A stretch of DNA of 64,000 nt. It comes from Dermatophagoides farinae. Lineage: Eukaryota > Arthropoda > Arachnida > Sarcoptiformes > Pyroglyphidae. The position numbers and the translations under genes are program-made. Positions 26,701 to 38,501 of the stretch are shown one piece after another. The stretch spans positions 8,640,001 through 8,704,000 of the forward strand of contig NC_134677.1 in NCBI RefSeq assembly GCF_024713945.1, written 5' to 3'. The notes beneath the pieces were generated by a model. That model did no database searches. It was not told the DNA's origin and worked only from the letters and a program-made list of their open reading frames with translations. Positions within the stretch are counted from its first letter, which is position 1. Each line of letters begins with the position of its first letter.

Positions 26701-28165
26701 AAAGGTAATAAAAATTAATTTTTACCAAACGTCAATTTTTTGTTTTTTTCCAGAGCGTTAATAGTGTTAGACGGAGAAGATTTCGTTCCGGTTTAGATAT
26801 GATACGTAATTCGCGGAAAAAATCATACAAAACTAAAATGATACGTAAAGAACAACAATGTAATAATAATGGGAAAAAAGAAATTTCAATGGTAAGATCA
26901 ATCAACTACTAATTTTTGCTAGGCTGTTTTTGATTCATTAATTTTTTTTATCACAGGATAATTCAATCAATGGTCGCCGTTTTGTTGTGAATAAATCATT
27001 GGGTGAAACACTTTTACATCGATCAGCTAGAAATAATCGATTGGTATGTGTCTGATTAATGATAAATTAATTGTTTTTTTCTTTGTGTTTTTGGTAAATT
27101 CCTGTTTTTTTTTGTTGTTGGTCCAGAATGTCGTACGATTATGTTTAGAATCGGATGCTTGTGATGTGAATGCAAGAGATAATGCTGGTTACACACCATT
27201 ACATGAATGTTCATCACGTGGAAATTTGGAAATTGCTCGTCTTTTATTGCAACATTCTGCCGATGTTAATGCCAGTGCTACTGGTGGCATAAGGCCACTT
27301 CATGATGCAATTGAAAATGATCACATTGAAATTGTTCGCCTGTTACTTTCATATGGAGCTGATCCACATATATCTGTAAGTTTAATTGTGAACGAATCAA
27401 TGAATGAATGAATGAATGTGCTTAATGAATGTTCAATCTGCTATAGACTTATTCGGGAACAACACCACTACAATTAAGTCGTTCAAAAATGATGAGTAAA
27501 TTTTTAAATGGTTTCTATAGTGATATTAGTTCAGATCGTTCAATGATTGATGAGACAAATGTATGGAAATTTAATAGCCACGATCATCATTGTTTAGGTT
27601 AGAAAAAAAACCATTGCTTTTCTTTCTATTTTCAATATAATTTCATTTTTTGACCACATAGTAGATTCAGGTTTCGATGTTTTTGCTGACATACCATCAG
27701 ATGATTCGAATGATGATGATGGTCATGATGATGATGACATGGAATATGAATTTGAAGCCAGTTGTCGACCATTATTAAATCTTTATACGTTCCTACATAA
27801 ACCTAATCAATGGTATGTTTGTTACATTCAAAGAAAAAAGACATTTTTCTATAAAGTTTTTTTTTTGGTTTATTTCTAGTCCATTTTATCTTGTTTGTGA
27901 TGTGATTAAATCATTGAAAATGACACGTGAAATATTCATTAATAAATATCATCATATGGTCAACATTTCAAGAATAAATCGGTCAGATTTTGAAACAAAT
28001 GGTCTAATTGTTCAATTGGAAAAAAGACGATCAAATTGTAAAATACTAAATGATAAAAACAAACAAACAATGAATGAACAACAACAACAGCAGCATGAAA
28101 TTGAAATTGTTTACCAAAGCGAACAAATTAATAGGATTCTTGATATTGAACTAACTGTGATATGA
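23747..28165 (+). CDS. BCOR: BCL6 corepressor (BCOR)-like Polycomb PRC1.1 protein
   Basis: Eight coding exons: about 23747-25269, 26468-26704, 26754-26891, 26957-27043, 27127-27375, 27447-27597, 27662-27812 and 27880-28165. Exons 4-6 encode the BCOR ankyrin repeats ([53 protein letters not shown]). Then come an acidic linker and a PUFD-like C-terminus ([15 protein letters not shown]), the part that binds PCGF1 in variant PRC1.1. The large first exon is low complexity (Ser, Ala, His, Gln, Pro). Its frame breaks at an A7 run (24933-24939), and removing one A joins LSKK to LDKTIND and restores the frame. A similar one-A change at 23823-23827 would connect an upstream start MYYPSLFEP to the main frame; otherwise translation begins at 23820. 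Intron 1 is 1.2 kb. Domain calls are strong, while the N-terminal start is uncertain. Confidence 0.85.
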
Positions 28166-28291
28166 TTTATATTTACTGGTTGATTTGAAACATGTGCAAA
28201 TGTTTCTCTACTTATTTAATTATTTAATAAATATAAAATTGATGATTAAAATAAAAAATATTGATTTTTTTTTTTGAAAATCAGATTGCAT

Positions 28292-28303
28292 CGCCATCTG
28301 TTG
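28292..28303 (-). promoter_or_regulatory. CTCF-like motif 2 (reverse, CAACAGATGGCG)
   Basis: On the minus strand CAACAGATGGCG shows the AGATGGC core, with two mismatches to the longer CTCF consensus. It is paired with motif 3, which points the other way 34 bp downstream. Confidence 0.25.
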
Positions 28304-28336
28304 ACTGGAATTGAGATCTGATGTATTTTTCTACAA

Positions 28337-28348
28337 ACTAGATGGCAG
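28337..28348 (+). promoter_or_regulatory. CTCF-like motif 3 (ACTAGATGGCAG)
   Basis: ACTAGATGGCAG fits all 12 positions of the CTCF core ASYAGRKGGCRS. It is intergenic, between BCOR and the SOD-repeat gene. Confidence 0.4.
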
Positions 28349-29147
28349 TACAAGGTTCAGAAAGTTAAAAAAAAATTAAAAAAATGTGAATAGAATAAAA
28401 ATAGAATTAATGGAAAATAAAATTGTCTCCGGCAAAGATTTATTTATTCAAAAATGGTGAAAATAAATAAATGGTTCAAACGTGATCCATTTATTTATAA
28501 ATAAAAAAAAAACAGAGAATGAAACTGATGAATTATCATTATTACGAGAAAAATATGTTGATATTGAGACTCCTGTACACACACACACACACACACAATT
28601 TAATCGGCTCTTTTTGATTTAACTTTGACGTGATTCAAATGATTCAAAATTCGGCAAGAAAAAACCTGTTTTGTTCATTTTTTTTTTATAAAAATATTAA
28701 ATAAATTTGCTTCGGCGTTGTCTTCATTATCGTTGCTGTTGTCGTCGTCGTCATTTTTTTCATTTTTTTTTTTTTGTTTTTTGAAAGTGCATCTGTTGCT
28801 CAGCAGAGAAATTTGCTCGACTCATGGTCAAGCATTTATTCATTCATTCATTTATTTATTTCTGTCATTTTAAGTTTCACATTTGAAAAATTGAATCAAA
28901 TCAAATCGTCTTTTTCATGTCGTTTGATTGGCTGTTGTTTTTTCATCATCATTGCCAACAAATTTTTTTTCCATGTAAAAAAAAAATCGATCGATTTTCA
29001 TTTTCAAACATTGCCAATCAATTGAATGTTTGATCATTTGGTCTCCTGAAAAAATCATGAAATCATCACATCAACGAATTAATTAATTTTTTTGTGTTTG
29101 ATTCGAAAAAAAAATCAAAAAGTCAAATCAACTACCTTCTCTTTTGT

Positions 29148-32100
29148 ATGATGATGACGATGATGGTGTTTAATTGTATATTTCTCCTCTTAATATCAGG
29201 TAATTAGTGTTTTTTTATTTTAATAAATTCATTCATTAATCAAATTAATGAATGATGAATATTTAGGTCTTTATGTCGATGGTTTCCTATTATATTCACC
29301 AATCGATTCCGGCGGTATACGTGGAAATGTTACATTTTCGCAACAAACAGATGATCCTGAAAATGTTCACATCAGTGTTTATCTTTATTCACCATCCGCA
29401 CAGGAAACTCAACAATTTGATTGGGCTATACATGAATTTCCTGTATTCTTTGATCTGAAAAATCCTTGCCAAGCAACTGAACTTGGCAAATCATTATATG
29501 ATCTATCAAGACATGGCCGTATTACGATACCTAGTTCTGGTAGTCAAACATTGTCGTTTATTGATAAAAATATCCATCTTAAAGGACCGCAAACAATTTG
29601 GGGCCGATCTATTTATCTTAAATCTACCAATACAAGTGCACGAGCTTGTTCGAATATAATGTCTACGAACAAAAGTAAAATGGCCATTGCTACATTCACG
29701 GAAAATGTTGCCGGATCAATTTTGTTTCGTGAAAATGAATTTCAAGAAACAATGATTTTCTCCAATCTTTTTTACAATATCGATGATTATCGTTCAGGAT
29801 CTCGTAATGATTGGAAAATCATGGTTACCGATATATTAGACAGTAATGATAATACTAAATGTAATCAATTACAAATATTACTGGATCCAGACAATACACC
29901 AGATTCGACTTGTTCGATGAATGATCAACGTGATTGTAAGATTGGCGATATGTTGGCCAAACATGGACAAATTGTCGTTGGAAATAATAATAATCGATAT
30001 TCGAAAAAATTTTTCATTGATATGCATCTGCCACTTGATTATTTGGAAAGTAGTCGAAATTTATTCGTAGTAATTTATTGGAAAAATAGCAACAAAATTA
30101 TGACTTGTGCAAAAATTACGCCATTGTTATCGAAAGAAGTTCGAGCTCATTTCGATGCCGATGGTGTTAAAGGTGATATAATGTTTAAACAAAATTATAA
30201 AATCGATCCAACTATTGTAACGATAAAATTGGATAATCTACGTGGCCGTGGCAGATATTATTTTATTCACGAATTTCCAATCATCCAGAAACAAACAAAA
30301 AATGATGATTTATGTGGTCAGGTTGGTGATCGATACAATCCATTCAATATTGAATCACAACAAACTTCAACAATGATTCAGGATACAAATGATCAATATG
30401 AAGTTGGTGATTTGAGCGGTAAACATGGAACATTAAGTGAAATTCAAGATATACAAGCCTATTTCAACAGTCACATGGATTTCAATCTACCACTTTTTGG
30501 TGTTCATAGTGTTGTTGGTCGTTCGATTGTTATACATAAAGCTAATGGAAAAAAATGGATCTGTGCCAATATCGCTTATCCTGGCGGCAAAACAATTGTG
30601 GCTAAAGCAATTTTTTATTATCCAATTGTCGGTTCAATTGTGTTTCGTCAACAGGATAATGGTGATCCGTTTGCGGCTACAACCGTTTTTGGTGAATTGT
30701 TCTACTCGGATGGAAGTGCAAATATCACAAGAAATCATCCATGGCGTGTTCATGTCAATCATGTCGGTATGGATTTCTACAATTGGACTAAACGATGTAT
30801 GAGTTGTGGTGAAAATTATAATCCATTCTCTATAACAACCACTGCTGGTCGATCATATCAATCACAATGTTCATTGGAAAATCAACTTCGTTGTCAAGTG
30901 GGAGATTTATTTCTTAAATATCGAAAAATTGACATTAATCATTATTCATCGAATGAAAGCACGAGATTTTTTTATACCGATACTCTTTTACCATTATCGG
31001 GAAAGGTGAGATTTTTTTTCATTCATTCATTTGATTCACATTCACACTTTATAAATTTTGTCTTTGCTTTTTTTTTCGTCAACAAAGCATTCAATATTGG
31101 CACGATCAATTGTAATTGAAGATGAAAATGCACCACAAATACGTGGTAAAAGGATGGCTTGTGCAACAATACGACAATCACATCCGATTACGGCAATTGT
31201 TGATGAATGGAGATCTAGTGCTGGCATTTCGGCAAACATTACCGGTCGGATTGAAATGCATCAGGAAAGTGTATTTGATGAGACGAAAATTAAAATTTAT
31301 CTTCGTGGATTGAACAAACTTGCTAGTGGCTATCACATTCATAAGGTAAATTGTGATTTTATTTTTTCAAAAAATTTTTTTTATAAACTAGAAATCATTT
31401 TTTTTGTTTTTTTCCTACATCAAGGCATCCGTTCCATTGGACAAAGAATTTCCTTGTTCTGGCGACATTTTATATGGCCATTATAATCCATTTGAAATTG
31501 ATTCACAAATTGGACCACTTCCTTCGATTGGATCGGTCGATGAATATGAAACGGGTGATTTGAGCGGAAAATTTGGTCTTTTAAATAATTTGGCCACGTT
31601 TACCAATGAATATAATGATTTTAGTCTACCATTGAAAGGCATTAATAGTGTGATTGGTAGATCGATTGTCATTCATCGCGAAGAAAATAATTTTCGTTGG
31701 ACATGTGCAACGATCAAACCAAAAGTGGCGAAAAATGAACGTGAAATCATAGCAATTGCTTCGTTCGATGATCCAAGAAATTTGATTCAAGGTTATATAC
31801 GATTTAGACAGATTGAATATTGGGATGGCAGTTTAAGTGATACTTGGATTGAAACTTATCTTGCTTACCGTGGAAGCAATAAGAAAACAACTTATGGTCA
31901 TAAGTGGTCTGTCTATGTTAATCAAGTTGGTGCTGATGCCTATAATCAAATCGATAGCGTTCGTTGTCTTGCTGGTGGTTTTCTATGGAATCCATTTCTA
32001 GTGAGCATTGATAAATCCTACAAACATGAATGTAATCCTAAACATCCATTACGTTGTGCTTTGGGCGATATAAGTGGTCGACATGAACCACTTGTTATTG

Positions 32101-32766
32101 GTGGTGATCGTCGTATATATTCGGATGTCAATCTACCATTAGTTGGTAACAATTCAATCATCAATCGGGCATTAGTCATTTCGATGCAAAATCAAAGTGA
32201 TACATCATTAGCTTGTACAAATATTAAATTGGATAAACATCTATTATCGACGATTGTCGTGCAAAAAGTACCGGCATTCACTGTGGCTAAATTTATGCAT
32301 CATATGCGATTAAAATTGAATACAACCGAATGGCTAGTTGTTCCAGAGATACAAAAAGCCAAAGAAATGAACAATGATGAATGTATCCAGATAATGGTCC
32401 ACTTTTATGGTAAATTTTTTTTTTGTTTACTTTTTACTAATTCATATATTGACTTTTCTCTCACTCTTTTGTACATTGTTAGGCGACGAAGCATGGAAAT
32501 TACAATCTGAATTTAATAATCTAATCGAATATGGATCAATCAGACGTCCAAATAATGGTGAATTGATTAAAACTTATTACAAATCTTGTAAAACAGGTAA
32601 ATTCGTTGTTGTTTTTTAATTGGAAAAAATTAACTTTTTGGTCAATTATTTTGCAGCATTATTACACTCATCATCATCATCATCATCCACGATAAATACT
32701 TCGGTTCAATTATCTGTCCTGATTATTGCTACATTAATCTTGACAGTTTTCCTTTTTCAACTGTGA
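29148..32766 (+). CDS. Copper-only SOD-repeat protein (CSRP), six degenerate SOD-like repeats, surface-anchored
   Basis: Six exons (29148-29199, 29267-31005, 31088-31345, 31425-32409, 32483-32596, 32657-32766) encode about 1085 aa. Exon 1 gives a signal peptide (MMMTMMVFNCIFLLLIS). Six Cu/Zn-SOD-like repeats follow at roughly 18-157, 158-307, 308-457, 458-625, 626-775 and 776-935. They are recognisable by GxIxFxQ strands, HYNPF-type loops, GDLSGKHG and the GRSIVIH strand. Copper ligands are mostly lost. Repeat 5 is best preserved, with H680 and H682 (YHIHK) and H702 (GHYNPF), but the fourth ligand is Asn757. Zn ligands are not evident, as expected of copper-only SODs. The C-terminus is a Ser-rich stretch and a hydrophobic tail ending FLFQL, consistent with a GPI signal or tail anchor. 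Its role is likely extracellular, and SOD activity is doubtful. It is convergent with GrpE. Confidence 0.8.
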
Positions 32767-32986
32767 TAATAATTTTATTGATTTTTTTTTATTATGAATT
32801 TAATTATTAATTTATGGCTGTGTTGGTGTTTTTCAAATGTTGGAAAAAAAATTTATTTCAAATTTGTAAATATATAGCTAATGTGTGTGTGTATAATAAA
32901 AATTGTTGAATTTTTTTTTCAAAAAAAAACAACTTGAACCATTCAATGATTTTTTTTTGCGAAACAAACAAAGATACACATTCCAA

Positions 32987-33740
32987 TCATTGGCTTTTGA
33001 CCACACCAACCATTGCCGGACGTATGGTTCGATCGTGAAGTTTGAAACCAATTTTTGTCACTACAGAAACTGAACCCGGTTCTTTATTTGGATCGTCCAC
33101 TTGAAACAATGCATGATGTTCGTTTGGATCGAATTTTGTTCCCAATGGATTTATAGGACAAAGACCATGTCGTTGGAATACGTTCATCAATTTTTGTTCG
33201 GTCATTTTGACACCATCATAAAGATTTTTTAAATCACTATTTGATTTCAATGAATCATCCGGTATCGAATCAATGGCCGCTTTGAATATATCGGAAACTT
33301 CAAGTAAATCTTTACAGAATGCTTGAATGGCATATATTTTGGCATCTTCCAATTGTTTTTTCGATCTTAAACGAGTATTTTCTGCTTCAGCTAATGCACG
33401 TTTATATTTATCATCAAGATCTTTAACCATTTCCAACAGCGATTTATTTTCATTCATTAAATTTTCTACATTCACTTGATCATCTTTGAGGTTTTGGGAA
33501 TTTTTTTCAGATTGTTTGGTCATTTCTTCTTGCTGCGCTTTACCACCATCGTTATTATTATTATTATTATCGACTTTGTTTGAAAAATTTACAACAGAAA
33601 AACATCGATTTGATCTTTCATTGATGATGGAACGAAAAAGATTGGTTCCTTTGAAAAAAACGAAAAAAATTAATAACAAATAAACCAAAAATAATCACAG
33701 CATTCTTACTGATCACAGTTCTCAAACTGTTGGCCAACAT
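32987..33740 (-). CDS. GRPEL1: Mitochondrial GrpE nucleotide exchange factor (GRPEL/Roe1)
   Basis: Two exons (33710-33740 and 32987-33648, 61-nt intron) give 230 aa. The N-terminus MLANSLRTVIRTNLFRSI is rich in Arg and hydroxyl residues with no acids, as expected of a mitochondrial presequence. A low-complexity Asn/Lys/Glu linker follows, then the long GrpE coiled coil and the C-terminal beta domain (GTKFDPNEHHALFQV, ending AMVGVVKSQ). GrpE exchanges ADP on matrix Hsp70 during protein import and folding (family knowledge). The splice restores the frame directly before the presequence Arg. The 3' end faces the SOD-repeat gene 220 bp away. Confidence 0.94.
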
Positions 33741-34163
33741 TTTGGAAAGAAAAATACGAATGATGTGTGTGTTTTTTTTTATTTTAATTTAAAATTTTCA
33801 ATCAATCAAATTTTTTGTTCTGTATGTTCACACAAAATCAAAAAATGTACCACATGCAATACACACTCATTCATCATTAATTTTAAACACATGGTAACAC
33901 AACGTAGTATATGAACGGTTCCAATTGAGTTTGAAAAAAATGATGACCTGCAGGTTTTTAATTTTATTGACAACTTTTTTTTGTATAATTATAATAATTG
34001 TATTTACAAGAATGATGAATATGAATAAATTATACACAAATAAAAATATGAAATGTAAATCAATTTATAAAAAAAAATCGAATTGATTTGTGTTGTTGTT
34101 GTTGTTGTTGTTGTACGACTAGTGATTCGTTCACATGACTACTTTCCAGCGATTTGATGATTT
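33741..34163. other. Intergenic gap, GrpE promoter side and homeobox 3' flank
   Basis: 423 bp of A+T-rich sequence with a (GTT)n tract near 34092-34114. On the minus strand, TTTATA and AATAAA-like strings near 34020-34070 could end the homeobox transcript. No gene is seen. Confidence 0.4.
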
Positions 34164-36155
34164 TTAAAAACTTGAATTCTTATTATCATCATCATCATTA
34201 TCATTTTCTTCATTACAATCATGTGATAGGTGAGTATCAGCATTTTTTTGAATTTCACCAATTCCTTCTTGATATCCTTCCAAATGTTGTTTACGCCATT
34301 TAATACGACGATTCTATTTTTTTTTAATATTCAATCAATCGCGAATCGATAGAGTTAATATGGATCTATATATAATTAAATAAATAAATAATTTGCTTAC
34401 CTGAAACCAAACTTTAACTTGAGCTTCGGTCAAATTCAATGTGGATGCCAAATATAGTCTTCCTGTGCCGACCATATATTGTTGTTTTTCAAATTCATTC
34501 TCTAAACGTTCCAATTGTTCAGGTGTGAAAATTGTTCGTATACGTTTCGATTTATTCAATGCTGTTGTTGTTGTTGTGTTGTTGAGGTTGTTGTTGTTGT
34601 TGTCGTGTTGTTGTGGTTGATAAGATTTTTCGATTTCATTGTCATTTTTTTCTGATTATGAATCAATCCAAGCTTTTTACAATTTTTAACATTTTTCGTC
34701 ATCATAGTTGGTCGTTGTTCAAGAATCATCATTGATTCATGTTTGTTGACGGCTACTATTTTTGATTCAATTTGTTTGTTTGTGGCAATTTCTGTGGATG
34801 AAAGACAAATGAAGGAGAGAGAGAGAGAGAAAAAAAACGAAACAATAAAACAAACCATCCATCAAAATCTGAATTTTTTTTCAATTATCAAATCATATAT
34901 TTCAATGATGATGACAGAATATTCAAAGAATCACAAAAATAGTTTGTGCCCGTGTGTGTGTGTGCGCGCGCGTTTTGGGGTTTGACGATTATTGTTGTTG
35001 TTGTCAAAATATAATGGAAAATTCAAATATTTCAAATATTTACGCATTCCATTCAACGCTTCAATAATGATATCATGGATTTTTTTTTCGGCTATTGTCG
35101 TCCAATTGGACGCCAATAAAAAAAAAGATGAGAAAAAGATGGCTGCTTGTTTTGACTGAAATCAATGAAAAAAATCATATCATGCATGATAATAATGATG
35201 ATGATGAACAATATAATTGGCCTACGCAGCAACTACTACTACTACTACTGCTACTGATCCAACAATTTTCTAATCCATTATTATTATTATTGTATCATAA
35301 ACAATTGATGATGACAATTATTGATGAAATTCGTTTGATGCCAAACAACAAAATAAAACGATCTCGATGATGACGATGATGAATACCGTGAATAATTTGA
35401 ATTCGGTTCGGTGATCATTGTTATGAGGGAGAGAGAGATAGTTTTTTTTTCGGAATTTATTTTTTTTCCAGCCAATTTTGTCTCTTTCTTTTGTTCAACA
35501 TAATTTGAATCAATTGTACCATAGAAAATCTTATTTTAATTTGATTCGAATCAAATCTTTTTTTTTTTATTCCATTCTACATCCACATCGAGCCATTCAT
35601 AAATTTCAATTCAATTCAATTGAATTTACTACTTATTGAACAACAATTGATTTCATTCTTTTTCTATTTTTTTGCTGTTAAAAATGATGATTATTTTTCA
35701 ACAACAAAGATAACAAGCACATACACACACACACACGTGATAAGGATCAACAATCTCCCGTTGTTAATTTATTTTTATTATCGATTGAAATCCAATCTTT
35801 CCAACACACATCATTCATCAATAGTAATGAATGACAAGCAAAAATCATCATTGAATGATCATTAATGACCATCGATAATCATTCAATCACTACTACTACT
35901 TCTATGAAAATTGACAGTTATTTGGATTTTCATTTTGATTTTTTTCAAATAAAATTTTCATTAAAATAATAATGATGATAAAAAGTCATAAAAAATGGCA
36001 GATCTTTTTTTTATGACTTTCACATATCCATTCATTCATTACCGTTTGAATATTTGAACCAAAAGAAAAAATCTTGTGAAATCGACTTACTTTTCATTGG
36101 ATTTGGATAGAATGAATTTTGATGATTTGATTGCTGTTGCACCGAAAGGATTGTC

Positions 36156-36186
<31 letters not shown>

Positions 36187-36691
36187 GATATTGATTTTGA
36201 TGTCGATGGCCATAAATAAAATCAACGGCTGAATTATCGATAGATTTATTGTTATTACTGTTATTGTTGTTGTTATCGGTGTTGGTTGCTGCAAAGCCAA
36301 GAATGGAATCAATACTAAAAGATTTACCTTCCTGATGATGATGACCATTAGATCCACGATGATGATGATGATAAACTTTATTCAAACAAAAATTCAATGA
36401 TTCATTCAATAATGGATACAATTGACCAGTATTGTTATTATTATTATGGTGGTGATGGTTATCATTATTGTTGATAAAATTTTCATATAAAATATTCAAA
36501 TCCAACATTGGCTTGATTTTTGTTGAATGATGATGATGGTGTTGATGTAATTTGTCCATATTTTCCAATTTAAAAATTGTCGTACTTATTGGATTCGAAT
36601 GATGATCATGATGATGATCAATATCCAAATATAATGGACTACTATATGACAATGAATCATGTTTATTCATCATTGTTGATAATTGTGGCAT
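34164..36691 (-). CDS. Not-class homeobox transcription factor (NOTO-like)
   Basis: Three minus-strand exons: 36091-36691, 34401-34791, 34164-34313. The homeodomain starts [16 protein letters not shown], has QQYMVG and [11 protein letters not shown], and is split by the intron before [12 protein letters not shown]. Gln is at position 50. These residues match the Not/notochord-homeobox class better than Emx. Exon 1 is rich in His, Asn and Gln and contains SFSIDSILG, an engrailed-homology-1 motif that recruits Groucho repressors. Exon 2 breaks frame at a homopolymer (A7 on the minus strand, 34645-34651). One extra A makes the three exons sum to a multiple of three (380 aa) and gives a continuous [12 protein letters not shown] reading into the homeodomain. 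The C-terminus is acidic. It is a likely DNA-binding repressor. The main intron is 1.3 kb. Confidence 0.85.
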
Positions 36692-38478
36692 TTTTGTTGC
36701 AATGATTATTGATGATTATTGATTCTTGAAGAATAAGAATTTGGTCTGTCAATGTTATCTTGTCGGACAATTTTGAACAAATGATATTATCATTAGCCAA
36801 CTACTGGCAAATAAATACACGAAATTTGATTTGAGTCGGTGCCGACAAACACATACAAACACACACACACCGAAAAAAAATCGCAAAAAAACACTAAGTT
36901 TATATGTATGATGTCTCTATATTCAGGCAAAATTTGTACATTTGGAAACGCCTTCCAATAATCAACATATACACAACCACCAAAACAAGCCATATACACA
37001 CACACACACACACAAACTTGATAGTGATCAAGTTCAATAATGTGTGGAGGAGTCTGTGTGTCTGTGTGTGTGTGTGTCTAAATATTCACATCTATGTGAA
37101 TCTGATATTCAATGGCGACATGAGCTCATTAAGATTTTGCCTGTGTGTGTGTGTGTGTTTGTGGCTCTATAATAATAATAACGATGACAAATAATGAATG
37201 AATGATAATGATAATGATAACAGCTCAATAATCTAATTTCATTTTTTGTTGTTGTGAGACTTTGTTATTTTTTTCACATTTGGATCGTTCCATTGTGCAG
37301 AGAGAGAGAGAAAGAAAGAGGCTGTGTATGTACATTGTAAAGAATATTCTGGCCATCCATACATGTGTATGGCATGTCATTTAGTTTAATTTGATGATAA
37401 CAAATATTGTATCATCATCATCATTGAAAAAAATGAATGGCAATTTAGTTCTGCTTGGTTTATTCTGTGGTATTCCAATGGAATGTCATCCATATTTTCT
37501 ATCTCTTTTTTTTCTCAAATTCTTTGGTATTTCGATTCATTACACACACACACAAAGGCCTGATGGAACAACAACAACAAAAAAAATAGAAAAAGAAAGA
37601 ATTTTGATTTGTCAAAATGATGAGATCAAATTAAATTTTCTATCTGTTTGTACCGAACAAAAAAAAAATGAATAAAAGAATGTCTTTCAAACTGACATAT
37701 ACATGGATAATGATGATGAAAATACAAACAAACGGGGTTAATAAGAGTTGTTTTTTTTTTTGGTTTCAAAAATATCAATCTTCCACCGATGATGATGATG
37801 ATAAATACGGTAGGTGAACAATTTTAATTAGGACTGATGATTACCTGATGATGGTGGTGGTTCAATATTGTCTCAAGCATTTTGTTTGCTTTCTGTTTGT
37901 TTTAAAATTCTATATTTCTACAATATTGTGATCCATCATCATCATCATCATTCAATATATTATGGAATCGGTGGCCATAAAAAAAACAACAACAACAAGC
38001 CGATAAAATAAAAAGTTTTTTTTCGTCGTTATCATTCCCAAAAATAGGCAATAATAAAAAAAATATTGATCATCATCATCATTGATCGATATATATCCAT
38101 TATTGCCCTTAGGATTCGTTGTTGTTCAACACCATTTGATGATCATAAGCCAATCGTGTATCGAATCGTTGTTTTTTGTTGTTGTTGTTGTTGTAAATAT
38201 TCATTTCTGCCGACTGACCGACCGACCGACCAAAAAAACCTATCCATTGAAAGGCAATTAACATTTTTTTTTCGGCCATTCTCATTTAGGAATCAATATC
38301 ATCATCATCATCATCATGATAATGATTACCACCAGCACCACCATTATCATAATCATCGTCATCATCATTGTACAAGTCTGAGACATTCAAAAAAAAAAAA
38401 AAGAAAATCTACCGACGGACCGAAATGTTTTATCTTTTAGTTTATTAAATATTATATTGCACGAGAATAAGAAGCTAA

Positions 38479-38501
38479 AGAGAGAGAGAGAGAGAGAGAG
38501 A
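38479..38501. repeat. (AG)n microsatellite
   Basis: About eleven AG units in the desert upstream of the homeobox gene. Confidence 0.9.

Larger units (their letters stand above)
28166..29147. other. Intergenic region, BCOR 3' flank to SOD-repeat gene
   Basis: About 980 bp. An AATAAATATAAAA stretch near 28226 is a probable BCOR polyadenylation signal. Two CTCF-like motifs in opposite orientations lie within 60 bp of each other, just past that signal. A CA tract (about 28577-28598) and T runs follow. No gene is seen, and the 83-codon frame at 28774 has no coding character. Confidence 0.5.

Noticed and set aside
35131-35142. AAGATGGCTGC as another CTCF-like site
   Set aside because: It lacks the upstream ACTAG part and resembles a YY1-type word; kept out of the motif set.
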